From JAIVJN01 sp036732565 (GTDB lineage: Bacteria; Acidobacteriota; Vicinamibacteria; Vicinamibacterales; UBA2999): a stretch of DNA of 14,426 nucleotides. The first letter of the stretch is position 1. Each line of letters opens with the position of its first letter. This document shows, piece after piece, positions 1-5,821 of this stretch. A model generated the notes under the pieces. It saw nothing but the letters and a program-made list of their open reading frames with translations. It did not search any database and had not been told where the DNA came from. The stretch covers positions 1 to 14,426 of the forward strand of contig DAINCF010000148.1 in assembly GCA_036732565.1 (NCBI GenBank). The letters are read 5' to 3'. The translations under genes and the position numbers were made by a program.

Positions 1-2
1 AT

Positions 3-650
3 GTGCCCACGTGGAGCACGCCCGCCGTGCTCACGGCCGGCGGACGGGAACAAGTCGTGGTCAACGGCTGGAAGCACATCGGCGGGTACGACCTCGAGAC
101 CGGCAAGGAGCTGTGGCGGATGACCGGCGGCGGCGACATCCCGGTGCCGACGCCGATCGTCTCGGACGGCCTCGTGTTCATCACCAACGCGCACGGGAAA
201 TTCGCGCCGATCTTCGCGATCAAGCCGACCGCGTCGGGGGACATCACGCTCAAGGAAGGCGAGACCTCCAACGCCCACATCGCGTGGAGCTACATGCGCG
301 ACGGCGGCTACATGCAAACGCCGATCGCCTATCAGGGCCTGTTGTATGTCTGCCGCGACAACGGCGTGCTCAGCGTGTTCGACGCCAAGACCGGACAGCG
401 ACACTACCAGAGCCGTATCGCCGACGGGAAGACCGGCTTCAGCGCATCGGCTGTGGCGTCGGCCGGTCGCGTCTACTTCACCAGTGAAGACGGCGACGTC
501 TACGTCGTGAAGGCCGGACCGGCGTTCGAGCTCCTCGCCACCAACTCGCTCGGGGAGGTCGCGATGGCCACGCCGGCGATCTCCGAGGCGACGATGTTCT
601 TCCGCACGCGCGGGCATCTGGTGGCCGTTGCAGACATGCCGGGCCGGTGA
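3..650 (+). CDS. PQQ-like beta-propeller repeat protein, 3' part (5' end outside window)
   Basis: The reading frame is open from the left edge to a TGA at 648-650, giving 215 residues, and there is no start-like context, so the gene very probably begins upstream. The protein has repeating propeller blades of the PQQ-binding-like (BamB/quinoprotein dehydrogenase-like) type: YDLETGKELW near residues 29-38, then SVFDAKTGQRHY about 95 residues later, each followed by a 'sdGLVFIT' or 'saGRVYFTSEDG' strand pair. The xDxxTGxxxW signature is what identifies the family. No catalytic residues of a quinoprotein dehydrogenase can be seen in this part, so it may be a non-enzymatic propeller, usually periplasmic. 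It ends 36 bp before the stop codon of the convergent gene at 687, and I see no clear terminator between them. Family assignment is confident; function is unknown. Confidence 0.85.
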   Translation: MPTWSTPAVLTAGGREQVVVNGWKHIGGYDLETGKELWRMTGGGDIPVPTPIVSDGLVFITNAHGKFAPIFAIKPTASGDITLKEGETSNAHIAWSYMRDGGYMQTPIAYQGLLYVCRDNGVLSVFDAKTGQRHYQSRIADGKTGFSASAVASAGRVYFTSEDGDVYVVKAGPAFELLATNSLGEVAMATPAISEATMFFRTRGHLVAVADMPGR

Positions 651-686
651 CCGACTCACCGACCCGGCAGCAGGATTACCCTACGG

Positions 687-2057
687 TTAGCCCCGACGGC
701 TCCGCCGGCGCCGTGGCCGCTCTTCGGTCGGTGGCGTCGTCGGATCGGTCGGCGTTGGCGTCACCGTGGTCGGCGGCGGAGTCGTCGTCGGAGGCGTCAC
801 GGCGGTCGGTGGTTCTGCCGGCGGTGTCGCTGGGGGCGCTGCTGGCGCTGGCGCTGGCGTTGGCGCCGCCGGAGCGGCGGGCGCGGTCACCGTACCGCTG
901 CCACCTGTGACCTCGTAGACGTGCACGCGCGGATTACTGCCGTAGTACTCGGTGATGTAGATCCGATTCGTGACCTGATCGTAGAACGCGCTGGTGATCG
1001 TGGCAGCGCCCGTGTTGTTCATCTCCGTCAACTGCCACGTCGCATACGGCTGCACGTCCGACGGCTTCGCCTGCCCATTCTTCACGGCCAGGAGCTGATT
1101 CGCATCGTAGGCCCACACCTGGTGGACGTAGGGGTAGGCGTGGTCACCCTTGTAGGCGCTCGTTGGATCGTTGCATTCCGCGCCTTCGCCGTAGCAGTGT
1201 GGCCCCATGCCGTGGACACCGATGAACAACACCGAGCGCGTTCCGTTCGGAAAGGCCACGCCTCCCATCTGGTCGCCGCGGACGTACAGGGGATTCTGCG
1301 CCACGATATTCGTCACCAGCGGCGCGCTCAACGGATAGCCAATCAACTGTGTCGCAGGGGCCGGCGTCACCGCACCCACATCAGCGGGATTGAAGACCGA
1401 GATCGCCGGACCCGCCGACGTGCGCGAGATGATCGACAAGCAGCAGTTCCCCGTGAGCGCCGGACCGCCGAAGGCCGCCTGCCACTCGGCGGGAATCAGA
1501 CCCATGTAGCCCGACACGAAACCGGCGGGCGTGGCGCCGATCTGCACCGGTCCCACCACGTCACCCGCGGCCGAAAGAGTCGGGCCGGACGCGAAGTGAC
1601 TGGCGACCTGGTTGGTGTCGGCGTCGTAATAGCTGTAAGTGGAGAGAATGAGACGGCCGCCATACTGGAGCGACCCGCCATATTCCACCTGGCTACCCTG
1701 GTCGACCTGCGCCAGGCGGCCTTCGGTCACATCGGCGCACGGCTGCACGACCGCCGCTGTTCCGCCGATGCCGGGAATCGAGACTTCACAGAGCGACGGG
1801 TACCACGTGTGGCCGCCCACGAGCAGCGTACCCGCCGGCGTCACGCTCAGCGCTTGCCCACCGTACGTGAGATCGCCTTGCGCGGAGCCGGTGCCATCGT
1901 TGGCCGGCAACGCAAAGCTACCGAGATACGTGAGATTGTTCGGCGCGAGCAGCGGGAGCTGCGCCAGCGATGCGTCTTGCGCGTGAGACGCGACGGTCAT
2001 GAGTGCGAGCAGCGACACGACGAGTAGCGACGTAGTGATGCGCGAAATACGGTGCAT
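687..2057 (-). CDS. Secreted protein of unknown function with proline-rich tail and Arg-rich C-terminus
   Basis: I chose the ATG at 2057 (456 residues) over the longer frame because GGAGG lies 5 bases upstream and the protein then opens with a signal peptide: basic start MHRISR, a hydrophobic stretch LLVVSLLALM, and a likely cut after ASHA. The mature body (about residues 27-385) is rich in Gly, Tyr and aromatic strands (TYGGQALSV, VEYGGSLQYGGRLILSTYSYY), which suggests a beta-propeller or beta-sandwich. Cys pairs (NCCLS, HCYGEGAEC) suggest disulfides. I recognise no named domain. The last ~70 residues are a Pro/Ala/Thr linker that ends in RPRRRRSRRG, with no membrane helix. The body probably acts outside the cytoplasm, held away from a surface by the linker; that is inference. 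The repetitive GC-rich tail DNA (about 690-905) creates a false open frame on the other strand. Confidence 0.8.
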   Translation of the reverse strand: MHRISRITTSLLVVSLLALMTVASHAQDASLAQLPLLAPNNLTYLGSFALPANDGTGSAQGDLTYGGQALSVTPAGTLLVGGHTWYPSLCEVSIPGIGGTAAVVQPCADVTEGRLAQVDQGSQVEYGGSLQYGGRLILSTYSYYDADTNQVASHFASGPTLSAAGDVVGPVQIGATPAGFVSGYMGLIPAEWQAAFGGPALTGNCCLSIISRTSAGPAISVFNPADVGAVTPAPATQLIGYPLSAPLVTNIVAQNPLYVRGDQMGGVAFPNGTRSVLFIGVHGMGPHCYGEGAECNDPTSAYKGDHAYPYVHQVWAYDANQLLAVKNGQAKPSDVQPYATWQLTEMNNTGAATITSAFYDQVTNRIYITEYYGSNPRVHVYEVTGGSGTVTAPAAPAAPTPAPAPAAPPATPPAEPPTAVTPPTTTPPPTTVTPTPTDPTTPPTEERPRRRRSRRG

Positions 2058-2461
2058 TGAATCCTCCGCCGAGACCTCTCGGACAGATGCAGTTCGCTCC
2101 TGTGGAACCGGGGTAGAGCTCCGCCTCTGTTGACAACGCGGTCGATCAGCAGGTGGGGGTTCGAAAACGCGCAGGCTTACGCCATGTGCGGAGGGGCCGC
2201 GGCGAAGCAACGCTCCTTCTGAAACCTAGCCGGGGGGCGAGCCTCAGTGCGTTCAGAGTAACTTCGAGTTGGGGGCCTTGCTGACTTCGCGCGCTCAGCA
2301 GCAAGGACGATGCCCATGTGCACCCGCGCGCAGCGTCTGTGCGAGATCTCGAGACGTATTGGCGATCGCGAGCCGTGAAATTTATACGCGCTGTCGCGAT
2401 CGCCGACATGCGCGCAGAAAATTCTGCACGATGGCGCGCGGCGCGGAGCCAATCAGGCCGG
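2058..2461. other. 404-bp gap without a convincing gene; several inverted repeats
   Basis: Small open frames on both strands have arginine-rich, compositionally odd translations and no ribosome binding sites, so I call no gene. The gap is the 5' side of the secreted-protein gene starting at 2057. It holds a stem of 8 bp (2276-2283 with 2299-2306), an 11-bp inverted repeat (2361-2371 with 2394-2404) around an AT-rich core, and a short 6-2-6 palindrome at 2414-2427. On the minus strand TTGTCA at 2136-2131 resembles a -35 box, but I cannot find a good -10 box at the right distance. Confidence 0.5.
2361..2404. promoter_or_regulatory. Perfect 11-bp inverted repeat around an AT-rich core, possible operator/promoter
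   Basis: The arms GGCGATCGCGA (2361-2371) and TCGCGATCGCC (2394-2404) are exact reverse complements with 22 bases between them. Each arm contains the palindrome GCGATCGC, and the two palindromes are centred 34 bp apart. On the plus strand TTGGCG (2359-2364) and TTATAC (2382-2387) are separated by 17 bases, a fair sigma70-like pairing lying over the left arm. It would fire towards the 3' end of the neighbouring minus-strand gene. On the minus strand TATAAA occurs at 2386-2381 without a convincing -35. The structure is certain; the regulatory role is inferred. Confidence 0.4.
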
Positions 2462-3283
2462 TCACGAGTCGAACAGCGCGCTGATGTCCTTGTAGCTGAC
2501 CGCGGCGTCGGCAAAGGTGAACGATCCGCGCTCCCGCATTTCGCGCGCGGCCCGGAGGAACGCGCCGAGTGAGGCTCGCGACAACGCGCTCCCCACGCTG
2601 ATGCGCTTGACGCCCATCGCGGACAGACTCGTTCGGTCGAGCTGCACGCCCTGCAACCCCATGACGACATTCACCGGTCGATCGACCGCCCGCACCACGG
2701 CGACGATGTCGTCCCCGGCGACAAGGCCCGGTGCATAGAGCACGTCGGCGCCGGCCTCTTGAAAGGCCTGCAGGCGCATGATGGTGTCGTTGAGATCTGG
2801 CCGTCCCACCAGGAAATTCTCCGCGCGCGCGGTGAGCGTGAAGCGGAATGGCAGCGCGCGAGCCGCCTCGACCGCAGCGCGTACCCGCTCTGCCGCATGC
2901 TCGAGCTCGTACACGCGTCCCGCCGGCCGCGGAGAGACGTCCTCGATGGAACCGCCCACCAATCCGGCCGCTGCCGCCAGAACGATCGTCTCGGCAACGG
3001 TCTTGGCATCGTCACCATAGCCGTTCTCGAGGTCGGCGCTGACAGGCAGATCGGTGGCTGAGACGATCTCGCCGGCGTGCGCCAACATGTCGGCACGGCC
3101 GACGGTCCCGTCCTGCTGCCCCACCGAGAAGGCGTACCCGGCGCTGGTGGTGGCCAGCGCTTCGAAGCCGAGCCGCGCGAGCAGCCGCGCGGTCCCGACG
3201 TCCCAGGGGTTTGGAATGATGAAGGCCTCGTCACGCTCGTGAAGCGCGCGAAACGCGATGCCCTTTTCAGCTTGTGTCGGCAT
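2462..3283 (-). CDS. Isocitrate lyase/phosphoenolpyruvate mutase superfamily protein
   Basis: This 273-residue soluble protein has the TIM-barrel landmarks of the ICL/PEPM superfamily in order: NPWDVGTARLLARLGFEALATTSAGYA (residues 25-51), the metal-binding strand SADLENGYG (82-90, Asp84 and Glu86), GGSIED (110-115), TARAEN (151-156) and AGADVLYAPGL (177-187). Members make or break C-C or P-C bonds next to a carboxylate, using Mg2+. True isocitrate and methylisocitrate lyases carry a KKCGH loop with an essential Cys; here the matching stretch is VSPRPAGRVY and the whole protein has no cysteine. It is therefore more likely a PEP-mutase-like, oxaloacetate decarboxylase-like or other uncharacterised member than an isocitrate lyase. 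The ATG at 3283 has no strong ribosome binding site, but the N-terminus fits the family length. One of the hairpin repeats ends 37 bp upstream. Confidence 0.88.
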   Translation of the reverse strand: MPTQAEKGIAFRALHERDEAFIIPNPWDVGTARLLARLGFEALATTSAGYAFSVGQQDGTVGRADMLAHAGEIVSATDLPVSADLENGYGDDAKTVAETIVLAAAAGLVGGSIEDVSPRPAGRVYELEHAAERVRAAVEAARALPFRFTLTARAENFLVGRPDLNDTIMRLQAFQEAGADVLYAPGLVAGDDIVAVVRAVDRPVNVVMGLQGVQLDRTSLSAMGVKRISVGSALSRASLGAFLRAAREMRERGSFTFADAAVSYKDISALFDS

Positions 3284-3319
3284 TGATCATGAAGCGTATC
3301 AACGAACCGTTCACCGAAT

Positions 3320-3436
3320 CCATTTAGTGGAGCGCATCCACAAATTGCTGGCGTTTACCGAGAGCTCGGGGAGTTGTTTGCGGGCCGTTCCTGCGGAACG
3401 GCCCGGTTGAGATCTTCAACGGTACATCCGACTAGG
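3320..3436 (-). repeat. Left copy of ~117-bp inverted repeat with 11-bp hairpin
   Basis: This stretch matches the reverse complement of 4739-4855 along almost its whole length, with scattered substitutions and a few 1-base indels. Shared blocks include TAGTGGAGCG at the outer end, ATCCACA, ACCGAGAGCT, GGGGAG, the hairpin and GGTACATCC at the inner end. The hairpin here is CGGGCCGTTCC (3381-3391), loop TGC, GGAACGGCCCG (3395-3405). No run of T follows the hairpin in the direction of HAF transcription, so it is not a standard intrinsic terminator. The inner end overlaps the last codons and stop of the HAF gene, whose last residues PSRMYR are encoded inside the repeat. The outer end lies 37 bp upstream of the ICL/PEPM-type start codon. 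Confidence 0.85.
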
Positions 3437-4612
3437 CGTGGCAACGTAGGGCGCCCGCGCGCCCGTCGCCAGGGTCACGACGCGCCCGGTAATCTGTCCG
3501 AAGTCATTGATGTCTTGCGCGCTGTCGAGGAGGTACTGGGTCTCGTCGACGTCGACCAGCTTGTTGAGGTTCACGGTCACGCCGTCCTTCCACGCGAACG
3601 CGCTGCATCGACCGCTGCTGGGGCACGACGTGCCGACGGCGATCCCCCACTTGTTGATGCCCCACGCGCGAGCGGTCGCGTGCCCCTCGAGCGGACGAAC
3701 CTCGTGGATGCCGAGTCCCTTTCTCCAGTAGAACGCCCGCAGGCGAGGACTATCGGGATCGTCCCCTGGCGAGCTCGCAAAGCCGACGACCTCGCCACGG
3801 TCATTGATCGCGGACGGGGTGTTCCACGTGTCGCCACCGAGGTTGCCGATATGCTCGGGCACGCCGTTCTCCCAGATGACTGCGTGCTGCGCGGTGAATC
3901 GTCCGACCGCCTGATCGCATCGGCCCGAGATGCCGACCACCTGCCCGCGATCGTTGATTGCGGTCGCGGCGGCGGATGAATCGTTCGCGAACGGCCTCAA
4001 CGCGTGGATCTGATCCCTTCCCGGGCCCCAGATGACGGCGTGGAATTGAAACTTCTGGGTCTTGGTGCAGGTGTCGTCACGGACGGTGTTCTCGGCCCAT
4101 CCGACGATCTGCCGACGATTGTTCGCTCCGGCCGCGTAGCTGTGCGTCCCGCCCAGCGTCCCGAGCGCGCGCTTGACGCCCCACTCCCAGACGAAACCGC
4201 GGCAGATGTTGCCGGTCGCCTCGTCGCCGATGAAGAACGCCGAGCAGCTCCAGTCCTCGTCTTCGGGATCGTCCCGATTCGTCTGCGCGATGCCGACGAG
4301 CATGCCGGTGTTGTTCTTCACCGGCCACACGATGGCGCTGTTTGCGCCGCCAAGCGTCCCAAGCGGAATCCTGAATCCCCAGAGCCACAACGTGGCTTCG
4401 CGATGCGTCCCGCCGGGCGCATCGACGTAGCCGCTGACCCAGCCGAGGTTGTTGATGCTGTGCCCTCGGCCGTCTGGACCTCCGGGCGTGGACAACACCG
4501 CGAGCCGGTACGGCCGCTCATCGTCGCCGTGAAACGCTTCGGGTCGGCCATCGAACACTAGCGTCGCGAGCAACGCGCCAGAGAGAAGCAATCGTGCAAT
4601 CAGTGATCTCAT
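3416..4612 (-). CDS. Secreted HAF-repeat protein
   Basis: I start at the ATG at 4612 (398 residues), not at the upstream end of the frame, because GGAGG lies 5 bases before it and a signal peptide follows: MRSLIARLLLSGALLATLVF. The mature protein is built of at least six units of about 45-60 residues with the pattern LGxLGGxxSxAxxINNxGxVVG, the HAF (TIGR02913-type) repeat of extracellular proteins. Examples are IPLGTLGGANSAIVWPVKNN, RALGTLGGTHSYAAGANNRR, TAINDRGQVVGIS, SAINDRGEVVGFAS and AQDINDFGQITGRVV. Many units also carry a W/Y strand such as AVIWENG, consistent with a beta-propeller. Several cysteines (WSCSAF, SCPSSGRCSAF) suggest disulfides outside the cytoplasm. Molecular function is unknown for the family. 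The gene lies between two inverted repeats, and its stop codon is inside the left one. Confidence 0.85.
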   Translation of the reverse strand: MRSLIARLLLSGALLATLVFDGRPEAFHGDDERPYRLAVLSTPGGPDGRGHSINNLGWVSGYVDAPGGTHREATLWLWGFRIPLGTLGGANSAIVWPVKNNTGMLVGIAQTNRDDPEDEDWSCSAFFIGDEATGNICRGFVWEWGVKRALGTLGGTHSYAAGANNRRQIVGWAENTVRDDTCTKTQKFQFHAVIWGPGRDQIHALRPFANDSSAAATAINDRGQVVGISGRCDQAVGRFTAQHAVIWENGVPEHIGNLGGDTWNTPSAINDRGEVVGFASSPGDDPDSPRLRAFYWRKGLGIHEVRPLEGHATARAWGINKWGIAVGTSCPSSGRCSAFAWKDGVTVNLNKLVDVDETQYLLDSAQDINDFGQITGRVVTLATGARAPYVATPSRMYR

Positions 4613-4674
4613 GCCAGCCTCCAGGTTCGGTCGTGGCATCATCGGGAGCCGTGCGGCGAGGCAGCTATCGCAAT

Positions 4675-4693
4675 CTTTCGTGACGTCCGAAAG
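4675..4693. promoter_or_regulatory. Short inverted repeat upstream of the HAF gene, possible operator
   Basis: CTTTCG (4675-4680) and CGAAAG (4688-4693) are perfect complements around a 7-base core. The site lies about 63 bp upstream of the HAF start codon, between that gene and the right inverted repeat, where a regulator could bind. No good -35/-10 pair was found close by, so the role is only a possibility. Confidence 0.25.
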
Positions 4694-4738
4694 TGGCGCG
4701 AGCCGGGCGCTCAGATCGCTGTGATGAGCTCCGACGAA

Positions 4739-4855
4739 CCTGGTGGGATGTACCGTCGAGATCACAACCGGCCGTTCCGTAGGAACGGCCGGGAAACTGC
4801 TCCCCAAGCTCTCGGTAGTTGGTAGTAATTCTGTGGATACGCTCCACTAGAATGG
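4739..4855 (+). repeat. Right copy of ~117-bp inverted repeat with 11-bp hairpin
   Basis: This is the partner of 3320-3436 in opposite orientation. Its hairpin is CCGGCCGTTCC (4768-4778), loop GTA, GGAACGGCCGG (4782-4792), again a perfect 11-bp stem although bases at the foot of the stem differ from those in the left copy. The end CGCTCCACTAGAATGG lies 6 bp before the ATG of the AraC-type gene. On the plus strand the inner end reads GGGATGTACCGTCGA, matching the GGATGTACCGTTGA that ends the HAF gene in the left copy but without its stop codon. Both copies therefore point outward from the HAF gene, each towards the start of the next gene. Confidence 0.85.
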
Positions 4856-4861
4856 CGGCTG

Positions 4862-5821
4862 ATGCTTCCTGCGCGCGTGGTCGAGCGGGCACCAGTCGCA
4901 TGCGACGACAGCGAGTGCGAATCGCGCACCAGGCTGTTCGATGTGTCCGTCGGCCTGGTCGAGGATCTCGGCCGACGGGCTGCGCGCCGCGACAAGAGTC
5001 CCGAGGCGTTCTGCTCCGTGTTTCAAGTGTGCTTGCCGTATCGTGGGGTCTTTGCGTGGCACGTGGGTGGCGAAGACGTGATCGGCGACGCAAACCAGGT
5101 GTTGTTCGTCGCTGGCAACGAAAGCTATCGCATGAGCAACCCGTTTCCGGATGGCTACGGGGAGCTGATCGTCACGCCTCGCGTCGATGTGCTGGCTGAG
5201 CTAGCGCGGATGCATGGCACGCCGCTGTCGCGGCATCCGTTGTTCCGCCAGCGCCGCGCTCGTGCGTCACGGCGCATCCAGCTCCTTCGCGCACGCTTCC
5301 TCCACTGGGCCAGGCACGCGATGGTCGTCGACGAGCTCCGGGCCGAGGAGGTCGTGCTACGGATCCTGCGCGCGACGTTTGACGACACCAGCGCGCCAGC
5401 GACCACGTGCGGCGCGGTGACGGCGCGACTGATCAGGCGAACGAAAGTGTTTCTCGAGGCGGAGCTGGGAAACCGGATTCTGCTGGAGGACATCGGCCGC
5501 GCCGTCGGCGCTTCACCCACCTATCTGACCGACCTCTTCCGGCGGGTGGAGGGCACGTCGCTGCATCGATATCTGACGCAGTTGCGCCTGGCACGGGCGC
5601 TCCTCGAGCTGCCGCACGCCAACGACTTGACGACGGTGGCGCTCGAGGTCGGCTTCTCGAGTCACAGCCACTTCTCCGCGGCGTTTCGCAACGCGTTCGG
5701 ATGCACGCCGTCGGAGTACCGGCGCGGTGCGAACGGCGCTCACTCGCGACGCGCCGGGGCCGCCCCGAGGCGAGAGCGTCATCCGACTCGTGCGTGCAGG
5801 ATTTCCCACCCGAGATGTTGA
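4862..5821 (+). CDS. AraC-family transcriptional regulator
   Basis: This 319-residue protein ends in a typical AraC/XylS DNA-binding region: first helix-turn-helix LLEDIGRAVGASPTYLTDLFRRVEG (about residues 207-231), then the linker helix LHRYLTQLRLARALLEL, and second helix-turn-helix LTTVALEVGFSSHSHFSAAFRNAFGCTPSEYRR (256-288). Residues 20-110 look like a small cupin-type sensor domain (SVFQVCLPYRGVFAWHVGGEDVIGDANQVLFV), the usual ligand-binding half of such regulators, but no ligand can be read from it. The family core ends at residue 288; the last 31 residues are basic and low in structure, and their final codons overlap the 3' end of the convergent fic gene by 43 bp. The start has only a weak purine stretch before it, right after the end of the hairpin repeat. 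Targets are unknown; the neighbouring ICL/PEPM or HAF genes are possible. Confidence 0.9.
   Translation: MLPARVVERAPVACDDSECESRTRLFDVSVGLVEDLGRRAARRDKSPEAFCSVFQVCLPYRGVFAWHVGGEDVIGDANQVLFVAGNESYRMSNPFPDGYGELIVTPRVDVLAELARMHGTPLSRHPLFRQRRARASRRIQLLRARFLHWARHAMVVDELRAEEVVLRILRATFDDTSAPATTCGAVTARLIRRTKVFLEAELGNRILLEDIGRAVGASPTYLTDLFRRVEGTSLHRYLTQLRLARALLELPHANDLTTVALEVGFSSHSHFSAAFRNAFGCTPSEYRRGANGAHSRRAGAAPRRERHPTRACRISHPRC

Noticed and set aside
647..910. A plus-strand frame of 87 residues overlapping the stop of the PQQ-like gene
   Set aside because: It reads through the low-complexity DNA that encodes the proline-rich tail on the other strand; its Ser/Ala-rich translation is a product of that composition.
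921..2027. A 368-residue plus-strand open frame opposite the secreted unknown protein
   Set aside because: The opposite strand has a ribosome binding site, a signal peptide and ordinary protein composition; this frame is Arg/His-rich with no motif.
2130..2135. A perfect TTGACA on the plus strand as a promoter -35 box
   Set aside because: At 16-18 bp downstream the sequence is G-rich with no -10-like hexamer, and no plus-strand gene follows.
3381..3405. The hairpin after the HAF gene as a plain intrinsic terminator
   Set aside because: No T-run follows the stem in the direction of transcription, and the same hairpin occurs at 4768-4792 upstream of the gene, so it belongs to the repeat. A contribution to termination cannot be excluded.
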